NCBI GenBank assembly: GCA_027593305.1 | Contig: JAQCJA010000181.1 | Location: 1-8,298 of the forward strand | Source: a bacterium | Lineage (GTDB): Bacteria > Latescibacterota > UBA2968 > UBA8231 | DNA length: 8,298 nt | Reading direction: 5' to 3' | In this document: positions 1 to 6,445 of the stretch, piece after piece | Numbering within the stretch: the stretch's first letter is position 1 | Layout: the number at the start of each line of letters is the position of its first letter | Translations under genes and position numbers: made by a program | Notes under the pieces: model-generated | What the model was told of the DNA's origin: nothing | Seen by the model: only the letters and a program-made list of their open reading frames with translations | Database searches by the model: none

Positions 1-760
1 CGCCGAGATCGCGCACACCTGCAGCCGTCTGGGGCTGGCGATCGGCACATGTGACGCTGGTGCCGGCGGCCTGCTGTCGCGGGACAAGGCGAAGAGCCGT
101 AAAGCGCTGTCGAGCCTGAAGAAGGATCTCACGGCCATCGCCAAACACGGGGGACACACATACTTCACAGTGCTCAGCCCCGACGACCCATCGCAGGGCC
201 GGGCCAAGACGTTCGAGATCTTCGAGCAAGTCTATCCGCAAGTGGTTGAGCATGCGGAGAAGGTGGGTATCAGTATCGCCATCGAGCCCTGGCCCGGTGG
301 CCACCCGTGGTACGGGAGTCTGGGCTGCACCCCGGAAAGCCTGCGACGGATTTTCGCCGCCATACCATCGAAGAATCTTGGAATCTGTTACGACCCTTCC
401 CACTTCGCCCGCATCCAGATCGACCATGTGCGCCTGCTGCATGAGTTTGGTGATCGCGTCCGGCACGTGCACCTGAAGGACACCGAGATCATTCAGGAGA
501 AGCTCTACGAGAGCGGCATTCTCGGTGAGAGTTATGGCCGCACCTACGGCTTCGGTGAGGGCTGGTGGCGCTACACGATCCCCGGAGAAGGCATGGTCGA
601 CTGGCAGCTCGTGCTTCGTCGCCTCGAGGAAATCGGTTATGACGGAATCCTGAGTGTGGAGCTCGAAGATCACCATTTCTGGGCGACGCCCGAGTTGCAG
701 CAGGAGGGCCTGCTGCGGTCGCGGGACTATATCGCGCAGTTCCTCAAGGAAGAATATTGA
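1..760 (+). CDS. Sugar phosphate isomerase/epimerase (xylose isomerase-like TIM barrel), 5' partial
   Basis: The frame is open from base 2 to a TGA at 758-760, giving 252 visible residues. The true start lies left of the window; the GTG at 170 falls inside conserved sequence and is not a credible start. The protein matches the AP-endonuclease-2/xylose-isomerase-like barrel family (IolE, D-tagatose 3-epimerase and relatives). Visible metal-site motifs, numbered from base 2, are Glu95 in AIEPW, Asp131 and His134 in YDPSH, His157 in HVHLKD, and a Glu in SVELE (about 220-222). The IPGEGMVDW stretch just before the last strand is common in this family. Such enzymes isomerise or epimerise sugars or inositol derivatives with a divalent metal in the cytoplasm. 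The members usually have about 270-300 residues, so roughly 20-50 N-terminal residues are missing. It shares a base with the next gene (TGATG), so it belongs to the operon. The exact substrate is unknown; family assignment is firm. Confidence 0.9.
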   Translation, partial: AEIAHTCSRLGLAIGTCDAGAGGLLSRDKAKSRKALSSLKKDLTAIAKHGGHTYFTVLSPDDPSQGRAKTFEIFEQVYPQVVEHAEKVGISIAIEPWPGGHPWYGSLGCTPESLRRIFAAIPSKNLGICYDPSHFARIQIDHVRLLHEFGDRVRHVHLKDTEIIQEKLYESGILGESYGRTYGFGEGWWRYTIPGEGMVDWQLVLRRLEEIGYDGILSVELEDHHFWATPELQQEGLLRSRDYIAQFLKEEY

Positions 761-1857
761 TGACGGGCGAGGCGAATCCTGTCATCGCGAGAAACTGGAA
801 GGTCGCTCTCGTCGGTATCACCGGCCCGCACAGTCGGGGCTGGCTGGAGACGCTGAGGAGTCTGGACGAGGTCCGGGACCTGCTGGTATGTGACGTTGAT
901 GCGGAAAGCACCATTGCCGCGCCAGCAACGGCAACACATCCTGGCATGCAGGTCCCGGAAGATGTCACAAGCGTTTCCTTCGACGCACTGCTGACAGCCA
1001 GCGGCGGCCCGGACATGGCGCTGCTGTCGGTGCGCAATGACCAGGCACCCGATCTTGGTGAGCTGCTGTTGCGGGCAGGCATACCGTGCATCATCGAGAA
1101 ACCCTCGGGTCGAACCAGTGCCGATATCGAACGCCTGAATGGAGCCGCTGCTGCCGGTGGCACGATCTGGGCCCCGGGGTTTCTCAACCGACTGCAGCCA
1201 GCGGCGCGGCGCATCCGCCGTCTGGTCAGCGAGGGGGCGCTGGGGCACATCCTATCGATTGAGGCGCGTATGGTGACCAGCAGTGTCAATCAGCGCAACC
1301 CGGAGCACTGGTTGTTCCGCAAGGAGATCGCCGGCGGTGGCATTCTGCACTGGCTGGCGATTCACACGATCGACCTGATTCGCTATCTCACCGGTCAGGA
1401 GTTCGCCGACGTCTCCGGTCACGTCCGCACCTTCACCCGCGGCATCGACGTCGAGGACATGGCGGCTCTCACCTTCACGCTGAAAGGGGGCGCCGTCGGC
1501 AACCTGCACGCCGGTTACATCCTGCGGCAGCGCTACGGCGACATCGGCATCACTCTGCGAGGGGATCTTGGCGAAATCGTCTGGCCCCAATGGGGCTTTG
1601 AGGGCAGGCAGGACACGATATATCTGCACAACGAGGGACCGCAGTCGGATGGTTCCGGCCCTGAAATCGTCACCTTGACGCCCCCGGAGGGCGCCGGATA
1701 TGGCGGCGGTCTTGGCCAGCAGTTCGTGCGCAGTTTCATGCACGCCTCCCGCATGGGCGGACGTTTCATCACCGATGGCCACGATGCCTTGTGCGCCATG
1801 CGCCTCGTCGAGGCCGCCTATGCTGCCAGCGGCAGCGGCCTGAGGGTTGCACCATGA
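760..1857 (+). CDS. Gfo/Idh/MocA family NAD(P)-dependent oxidoreductase
   Basis: This 365-residue protein has the two-domain layout of glucose-fructose oxidoreductase/inositol dehydrogenase enzymes. The N-terminal Rossmann part starts at about residue 14 with the strand KVALVG; its nucleotide loop (GITGPHSRG) is atypical for a GxGxxG. EKP at 113-115 carries the conserved Lys114. The second domain has GGGILHWLAIHTIDL (192-206): His202 is at the usual catalytic His position, but the Asp that normally precedes it by four residues (DxxxH) is Trp198. Enzymes of this family oxidise or reduce a hydroxyl of a sugar, inositol or sugar acid with NAD(P). The start is taken as the ATG at 760, overlapping the previous stop by one base, with AAGGA at 746-750 as ribosome site; a TTG at 757 would add one residue. 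The stop overlaps the next start (ATGA), implying translational coupling. Substrate unknown. Confidence 0.92.
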   Translation: MTGEANPVIARNWKVALVGITGPHSRGWLETLRSLDEVRDLLVCDVDAESTIAAPATATHPGMQVPEDVTSVSFDALLTASGGPDMALLSVRNDQAPDLGELLLRAGIPCIIEKPSGRTSADIERLNGAAAAGGTIWAPGFLNRLQPAARRIRRLVSEGALGHILSIEARMVTSSVNQRNPEHWLFRKEIAGGGILHWLAIHTIDLIRYLTGQEFADVSGHVRTFTRGIDVEDMAALTFTLKGGAVGNLHAGYILRQRYGDIGITLRGDLGEIVWPQWGFEGRQDTIYLHNEGPQSDGSGPEIVTLTPPEGAGYGGGLGQQFVRSFMHASRMGGRFITDGHDALCAMRLVEAAYAASGSGLRVAP

Positions 1858-3095
1858 AAATCGAATCGGTCGAAGTACAGCTCATCGACGCAGACTTCCG
1901 CAACCTTATCATCACGCAGGTACGCACGGATACGGGGCTGACGGGAATCTCCGAAATCGTCACGAAACGTTTCGATGATGCCACGTGGCGCGCCATCGAG
2001 AACCTGGTCGAGAACATCGGCCTCGTTGGCAAAGATCCCCGGCAGCCGGCGCTGCACTTCGAACACATGTACCGCGACAATCAATGGACGATCGGCACCA
2101 TCGCGGTGTCGGCGATCAGTGCCCTGGACATCGCCATGTGGGACATCAAGGGGCAGGAGGTAGGCAAGCCCATATATGAGTTGTTCGGCGGCCCGACCTT
2201 CCAGTCCCGGATTCCGGTCTACTGTCACGTGCCGGGAGGGACCACGCGGGAGGAGTTCGCTGACAATATCGCCGGCGCCATAGAGCGGGGCTACCGGGTC
2301 ATGAAGACGACGATCCCGGTATACTACGGGCAGAAACAGACCGTCAGTGCCGATGGCGTCGAGTACGGGATCTCCGGCGCCGCGTATTCGGGCACGAAGG
2401 GGCGTGTCGATGGCAGCCACAATGAGCATGCGTGGACGGACCCGGCCATTGTTGCCGAAGTCATCGACTTCTACACCTATGCCAAGAAGGTTCACGGGGA
2501 TCGGGTCGAACTCTGGGTTGATTGTCATGCCCGGCTCTCGGCCGCGACGGCTGTCCAGCTCGTGCATGGCTTGAAAGGGCTTGTCGATGTGATTGAGGAG
2601 CCCCTGCCACCGGAAGACATACCCGGACTGCTGAAACTCAAGGAGGCCAGTTACGCCTGTGGCGGCCCACGCATTGCAGGTGGCGAACGCACGGCCACCG
2701 TTTACGATCGCAACATGGTCTCCATGCTCACGAGCCAGGCCGTTGATATTTTCCAGCCCGACATCGGCAACTGTGGTGGCTTTGGCCAGTTGAGGGAACT
2801 GGCGACGGTGGCAGCGATGAACAACATCGCTGTGGCACCGCACAATCCGAATGGCCCCCTGTCGGTCGTACAGGGGTTGCAGGGGATGGCCTTCCTGCGC
2901 AATGGCTACATCCTCGAGACCGTGGGCAACGCCAACGAGGAGAAGCTGGCCGACGACCTGCTGTCGAATCCCGACATCGTGCGCAGCCGTGATGGTTTCA
3001 TCGATCTGCCGACGGGCCCTGGCCTCGGCACCGGACTCAACCCCGAGGGGCTCACCTCGCGCCCCTTCAAGCGCTATTACCAGACTACCCGGTGA
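1854..3095 (+). CDS. Enolase-superfamily acid-sugar dehydratase, D-galactonate dehydratase-like
   Basis: This 413-residue protein has an enolase N-terminal capping domain (about 1-115) and a barrel (about 120-390). Metal ligands are Asp223 (in VDCHAR), a Glu of IEEP (248-249) and Glu278 (in AGGERT). The D-x-H motif places His225 next to the metal, and His330 (APHNPNGP) and Glu355 lie further on. This is the arrangement of E. coli DgoD (Asp183, His185, Glu209, Glu235, His285, Glu310), with a growing offset caused mainly by an insertion at about 158-195. Such enzymes remove water from an aldonate to give a 2-keto-3-deoxy acid. There is no KxK motif (MKTT at 150-153), as expected for the galactonate/mannonate dehydratase type. 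The ATG at 1854 overlaps the preceding stop (ATGA); upstream in-frame alternatives would run into the previous gene. Acid-sugar dehydratase is likely; galactonate itself is only one possible substrate. Confidence 0.9.
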   Translation: MKIESVEVQLIDADFRNLIITQVRTDTGLTGISEIVTKRFDDATWRAIENLVENIGLVGKDPRQPALHFEHMYRDNQWTIGTIAVSAISALDIAMWDIKGQEVGKPIYELFGGPTFQSRIPVYCHVPGGTTREEFADNIAGAIERGYRVMKTTIPVYYGQKQTVSADGVEYGISGAAYSGTKGRVDGSHNEHAWTDPAIVAEVIDFYTYAKKVHGDRVELWVDCHARLSAATAVQLVHGLKGLVDVIEEPLPPEDIPGLLKLKEASYACGGPRIAGGERTATVYDRNMVSMLTSQAVDIFQPDIGNCGGFGQLRELATVAAMNNIAVAPHNPNGPLSVVQGLQGMAFLRNGYILETVGNANEEKLADDLLSNPDIVRSRDGFIDLPTGPGLGTGLNPEGLTSRPFKRYYQTTR

Positions 3096-3104
3096 GGAAC
3101 TCCC

Positions 3105-4391
3105 ATGAAGGTTGTTGATGTTGAGCGAATCGTGGTGGATATCCCTTTCACAGAGCGACAGAAGCAGATTACCGCCCGTGAGATTTACAGTTGGTCCGTG
3201 ATGGAATTGTGCAAGGTCACGGCAGACACCGGTCACGTCGGCTGGGGCGAGACGGTACTGCACTATACCTGGGGCCGCGTTTCGGATGAAGCGGTAAAGA
3301 GGGTGATCGGTGCCAGCCCGGCAGAAGCGATGCACGACGACAGCCTGGGCAGCGGGCTGCAAATGGCGCTGTACGATCTGGTAGGCAAGATCCTCGAGGT
3401 GCCCGTCCATCAACTTCTCGGGCGCAAAGTGCGCGATTGGACACCGATCAGTTGGTGGTCGATCGATGCCTCGCCCGAGGACTGGGCAGCCGAGGCGCAG
3501 GATGCCGTCGCCGCGGGATACACCAGCTTCAAGAACAAGCCGCGTCCCTGGTGGGATATCGTCGCCCAGGTCGACGCCATCTCGAAAGTTGTGCCATCGT
3601 ACTTCAAGCTGGATCTCGATGCCAACCAGACATGGCAGAACGCGGCATCGGCGATTCCCATCATCAAGAAACTGGAGGCCTATGGCAACGTCGCCATGTT
3701 CGAGAGCCCGATCCCTCAGACCGATGTGCTGGGCAATCGGCAGATCCGTCAGGCCATCTCTCGACCGGTGGCGATGCACTTCGGCTCACCCCCGTTCATA
3801 ACCTGTGTTCGCGAAGAAGTCTGCGACGGTTTTGTCATTTGCGCCGGCAAGTCCCAGGTGCTCAATCAGGGAACCCTCGCTGCCGAGGCACAGATGCCAT
3901 TCTGGCTGCAGTTGGTCGGCAATGGCCTCATGACGACCTGGGCGGCCCATCTGGGTGCAGTGCTGACACACGCCACCTGGCCGACCATCACCTGTGTCAA
4001 CATCTTCCGCGAGAACCTGTTGCAGTCGCCGATCGAAGTCATCGGCGGCTACCAGAAGGTACCCGAGGGACCGGGCCTCGGAGTCGAGGTGGACGAAGAA
4101 GCCATCGAGCGTGTCCGGGTTCCCGAGGAACGGATCAAACCCTTTGCCGATCAAGGCAAGCCGTATACGCTGCCTGAGCCAAGATTGCTCAACACCATCG
4201 TCTACCCTGGGGGCAGTTGCGTACATATGGCATCCACGAGCCAGGGATATGGCTACTTCACCAGCGGTCACGGCCCGGCGCAGGTGGAAGGGACTCGTCT
4301 GGAAATCACGCCTGACGACGGATCCAGGGAATGGGCAGACATGTTTGAAAGGGCCGGCAAGCACCCTGTACGGGCGCGCTGGAATGGTTAG
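3105..4391 (+). CDS. Divergent enolase-superfamily (mandelate racemase/muconate lactonizing-like) protein with C-terminal extension
   Basis: This 428-residue protein keeps an enolase capping domain (about 1-110) and the first half of the barrel active site: FKNK with Lys143 and Lys145, DLDANQTW with Asp172, and MFESP with Glu200. The second half is odd. The third ligand position, normally Glu, Asp or Asn, reads AMHFG (His225). Where a beta-6 Asp and GG motif is expected the sequence is ICAGKSQ (Lys249), and no clear beta-7 catalytic His is seen (VGNGLMTTWAAH, 271-282). The typical GPGLGVEVD ending is at 322-330, yet about 95 more residues follow, containing GYGYFTSGHG (381-390). The start has GAGGA at 3094-3098, six bases upstream, overlapping the previous stop region. 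It lies nine bases after the dehydratase gene in the same operon. The fold is clear; dehydratase, racemase or isomerase activity cannot be chosen, and a non-canonical reaction is possible. Confidence 0.88.
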   Translation: MKVVDVERIVVDIPFTERQKQITAREIYSWSVMELCKVTADTGHVGWGETVLHYTWGRVSDEAVKRVIGASPAEAMHDDSLGSGLQMALYDLVGKILEVPVHQLLGRKVRDWTPISWWSIDASPEDWAAEAQDAVAAGYTSFKNKPRPWWDIVAQVDAISKVVPSYFKLDLDANQTWQNAASAIPIIKKLEAYGNVAMFESPIPQTDVLGNRQIRQAISRPVAMHFGSPPFITCVREEVCDGFVICAGKSQVLNQGTLAAEAQMPFWLQLVGNGLMTTWAAHLGAVLTHATWPTITCVNIFRENLLQSPIEVIGGYQKVPEGPGLGVEVDEEAIERVRVPEERIKPFADQGKPYTLPEPRLLNTIVYPGGSCVHMASTSQGYGYFTSGHGPAQVEGTRLEITPDDGSREWADMFERAGKHPVRARWNG

Positions 4392-4394
4392 CCC

Positions 4395-5210
4395 ATGAAG
4401 GTTCTCATCATGAGTGACATGGAAGGCGTCAGTGGCATCGTCGCCTGGAGCCAGGTGAACGGCGGCGCACCCATGTACGAAGAGGGTCGGCGACTCTACA
4501 CCGAAGAGATCAACGCTGCTGTCCGGGGCGCCAGGAAGGCAGGTGCCACGGAGATCGTCGTCGTCGACTGCCACGGTGCCGGGGGAGACTGGTCGTTCAA
4601 CTCCCTCATCCCCGAACTGCTGGATGAGGGCTGTGAGTGGGTCGCCCATCACCGGTGGGGAGCATATACCGAACTGCTCGAGCAGGGCTGTGATGCGGCG
4701 TTGATGGTCGGTATGCACGCCCGCGCCAATACGCCGGACGGTGTCATGTGCCATACGATCTCGACGACGAACTGGCGCAATCTCTGGTTCAACGATGATT
4801 GTGTCGGGGAAACCGGGATCAACGCAGCCCTGTGCGGCTTCTACGATTGCCCCGTGGTCCTGGTCACGGGGGATGAGGCCGTGTGCCGGGAGAGCCGCGC
4901 GCTGCTCGGCGACAACATCACCACTGTCGCCGTCAAACGAGGGCTATCCCGACGTTCGGCCCGACAGATCCCCCCACTGCGGGCCAGACGGATGATCGAA
5001 GCAGGCGCCTGCGCCGCCCTGACGGGAGATCTGTCGGCGGTCCGGCCATACAAACCCGGTGATCCCTGCACGATAACAGTGGATCTACCGGTGGATCAGG
5101 CCAGCGATTTTCGCGGTCGTCCCGGAGTCGAGATTGTGGACGGCGACACGAAGGCTGTAAGCCGCGGCGCCACGTGGATGCAGGCCTGGAACCAGATCTG
5201 GAGCTATTGA
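4395..5210 (+). CDS. dppA: M55 family zinc D-aminopeptidase (DppA-type)
   Basis: This 271-residue protein is close to full family length. It carries the full set of residues known from Bacillus subtilis DppA: Asp8 and Glu10 in SDMEG, His60 in VDCHG, His108 in VGMHARANTP and Glu139 in VGETGINA as the dizinc ligands, plus His120 (CHTIS) at the position of the proposed catalytic His115. DppA removes N-terminal D-residues, preferring D-Ala-D-Ala and related peptides, and forms a decameric ring; other M55 members are less well known. There is no signal peptide, so it should act in the cytoplasm. It starts three bases after the preceding stop with only a weak GGA upstream, suggesting coupled translation. 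Placement among sugar-acid enzymes is unlike the dipeptide-permease context of B. subtilis dppA, so the natural substrate may be an amide or amino-acid conjugate of a sugar acid (inference). Confidence 0.93.
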   Translation: MKVLIMSDMEGVSGIVAWSQVNGGAPMYEEGRRLYTEEINAAVRGARKAGATEIVVVDCHGAGGDWSFNSLIPELLDEGCEWVAHHRWGAYTELLEQGCDAALMVGMHARANTPDGVMCHTISTTNWRNLWFNDDCVGETGINAALCGFYDCPVVLVTGDEAVCRESRALLGDNITTVAVKRGLSRRSARQIPPLRARRMIEAGACAALTGDLSAVRPYKPGDPCTITVDLPVDQASDFRGRPGVEIVDGDTKAVSRGATWMQAWNQIWSY

Positions 5211-5213
5211 ACC

Positions 5214-6173
5214 ATGGGATCGATTGACTGGCCTCTCGAAAAGCTGCGCGATTACCGACCGGAACTGACGGCGGCCGATGATTTCGAGGCATTCTGGCAG
5301 CAGAACCTGACGCAGAGTTCAGCGGTGCCGCTCAACGCGGAGTTTGTCGAAAGAGAGGGTTCTCTGCCCGGGGCGCGGGTCTATGATGCCGCCTTTGATG
5401 GTGTCGATGGTGTGCGTGTGCGCGGCTGGTTTCTGACGCCCCTCGACACGACCCGGCCGCGCCCGGCCGTCGTGCGTTTCATCGGTTACTCGGGGGGGCG
5501 CGCCTATCCGCACACCAATGCACACCACGTACTGAATGGCTTCTGTGTGTTCATCATGGATTCACGGGGGCAAGGCGGCAACACGGGCATGCGACTCGAC
5601 ACCACGCATGGCGCCCGGCGGGGGTTCATCACACACGGCATTCTGCATCGTGATGAGTACTACTTCCGTGCATTCTATCTGGACACGGTGCGTGCCGTGG
5701 AAGCCGTATGTGGCCGTGCAGAAGTCGACGCCAGCCGCATTGCCGTGACAGGTGGATCCCAGGGAGGAGCCCTGGCCATCGCCTGTGCCAGCCTGAGCGA
5801 CCGGGTCAAGGTCATGGCTCCCGATGTCCCGTGGCTGTCGCACTTCGAGCGCGCCGTCGATATTGCAGTGGGTCCCTATGAAGAGATCACCGACTTCATG
5901 AAGGCCTATCCGGAGCGCGTCGAAGATGCATTTCGCACGCTCTCCTATTTCGACAACATGAATCTTGTGACCCGTACGCAGGTGCAGAAGGCCTACTACT
6001 CCGTCGGGCTGTGGGATGACATCTGCCCACCTTCGACCGTATTCGCATCCTACAATCGGTTGCCCTCATCCGTTGAGCGGTCCATTGAGATCTACCGCTA
6101 CAACAAGCACGAAGGGGGTGGCGATCTGCACGAACAACGCAAGCTGCAATGGCTGCGGGAGAGCCTCTGCTGA
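5214..6173 (+). CDS. CE7 family acetyl esterase (acetyl xylan esterase/cephalosporin C deacetylase-like alpha/beta hydrolase)
   Basis: This 319-residue protein has the usual size (about 320) and signature motifs of carbohydrate esterase family 7: RGQ at 118-120 (DSRGQGG), nucleophile Ser182 in GGSQGG, acid Asp268 in GLWDDICPPST, and base His299 in KHEGGG. These form the Ser-Asp-His triad. CE7 enzymes take acetyl groups off xylo-oligosaccharides, other small acetylated sugars and cephalosporin C. No signal peptide or membrane segment is present, so it should work inside the cell on imported small esters, as known CE7 enzymes do. The ATG lies three bases after the M55 stop, with GGAG at 5200-5203. 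It is the last gene of the operon. Family confidence is high; the ester removed in this pathway is unknown. Confidence 0.93.
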   Translation: MGSIDWPLEKLRDYRPELTAADDFEAFWQQNLTQSSAVPLNAEFVEREGSLPGARVYDAAFDGVDGVRVRGWFLTPLDTTRPRPAVVRFIGYSGGRAYPHTNAHHVLNGFCVFIMDSRGQGGNTGMRLDTTHGARRGFITHGILHRDEYYFRAFYLDTVRAVEAVCGRAEVDASRIAVTGGSQGGALAIACASLSDRVKVMAPDVPWLSHFERAVDIAVGPYEEITDFMKAYPERVEDAFRTLSYFDNMNLVTRTQVQKAYYSVGLWDDICPPSTVFASYNRLPSSVERSIEIYRYNKHEGGGDLHEQRKLQWLRESLC

Positions 6174-6284
6174 CTGCCGCCTGGAGATCATCTCAGACAG
6201 ATCATCGTTGACTCTGTTTTTGAGGGTCTCTACCTTCCCTAATCCCACCTGCAATTTGCACCATTCCTGAAAATGAAGCTTCAA
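6174..6284 (+). other. Intergenic region between the operon end and tRNA-Lys
   Basis: This 111-base stretch holds no gene. It contains an 8-bp direct repeat AGATCATC at 6185-6192 and 6199-6206. A weak hairpin (ACAGA 6197-6201 with TCTGT 6213-6217, loop of 11) is followed by a short T run to 6221 and could end the operon, but the stem is poor. The same bases include the -35-like element of the likely tRNA promoter. Base composition is visibly lower in GC than the flanking genes. Confidence 0.5.
6208..6236 (+). promoter_or_regulatory. Possible sigma70-type promoter of tRNA-Lys
   Basis: TTGACT (6208-6213) matches five of six bases of the -35 consensus. Seventeen bases later lies TACCTT (6231-6236), a poor -10 with only three matches. 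It sits about 50 bases upstream of the mature tRNA, a normal leader distance. The spacing and the strong -35 favour it; the weak -10 does not. Confidence 0.35.
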
Positions 6285-6359
6285 GAGCCGGTAGCTCAGC
6301 GGTAGAGCAGGGCCCTTTTAAGGCCTTGGCCGTGGGTTCGATCCCCACCCGGCTCACCA
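6285..6359 (+). tRNA. tRNA-Lys (anticodon TTT)
   Basis: A complete 75-base cloverleaf can be drawn by hand. The acceptor stem GAGCCGG pairs with CCGGCTC over seven bases, the D stem is GCTC/GAGC with loop AGCGGTA, and the anticodon stem GGGCC/GGCCT has loop CTTTTAA, giving anticodon TTT at 6317-6319 (UUU, reading AAA and AAG). The variable loop is TGGCC and the T arm is GTGGG-TTCGATC-CCCAC. The discriminator is A, followed by an encoded CCA at 6357-6359. All stems pair fully apart from one G-T at the base of the anticodon stem. It stands alone in the same direction as the upstream operon, and the minus-strand dehydratase gene converges on it. Confidence 0.97.
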
Positions 6360-6362
6360 TTA

Positions 6363-6406
6363 CCACCGACCTTGCCACCGACCTTGCCACCGACCTTGCC
6401 ACCGAC
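6363..6406. repeat. 12-bp tandem repeat next to the tRNA 3' end (about 3.7 copies)
   Basis: The unit CCACCGACCTTG occurs without mismatch at 6363-6374, 6375-6386 and 6387-6398, followed by a partial copy CCACCGAC (6399-6406). The array begins three bases after the tRNA CCA. It lies between the tRNA and the end of the converging dehydratase gene, in non-coding DNA. Perfect identity suggests recent or slippage-maintained expansion. Confidence 0.95.
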
Positions 6407-6412
6407 GGCAAG
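6395..6412. other. Hairpin at the end of the tandem repeat
   Basis: CTTGCC (6395-6400) pairs with GGCAAG (6407-6412) across a six-base loop ACCGAC. The same GGCAAG could pair instead with the CTTGCC of the two earlier repeat units (6371-6376 and 6383-6388). No T run follows on either strand, so it is not a classical Rho-independent terminator, though it might help processing or termination between the converging transcripts. Confidence 0.4.
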
Positions 6413-6445
6413 CAACTCCCAACTGACGGCACAGGACGTGGCGCA

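Noticed and set aside
170..760. A GTG at 170 as start of the isomerase
   Set aside because: The frame is open and protein-like back to base 2, and the start would remove the first barrel strands, so the gene begins outside the window.
1818..3779. A 653-codon open frame on the minus strand
   Set aside because: It lies opposite two well-supported enolase-superfamily genes, its translation resembles no family, and such long antisense frames are common in GC-rich coding DNA.
3786..4754. A 322-codon open frame on the minus strand
   Set aside because: It is antisense to the second enolase-superfamily gene and the M55 gene, with no recognisable motif and no ribosome site of note.
6197..6221. Rho-independent terminator after the operon
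   Set aside because: The stem is only five mostly weak pairs with an 11-base loop, and the bases overlap the likely tRNA promoter; too weak to list as a terminator.
6363..6406. The tandem repeat as a CRISPR array
   Set aside because: Units are 12 bases with no spacers between them, and no cas gene is present.
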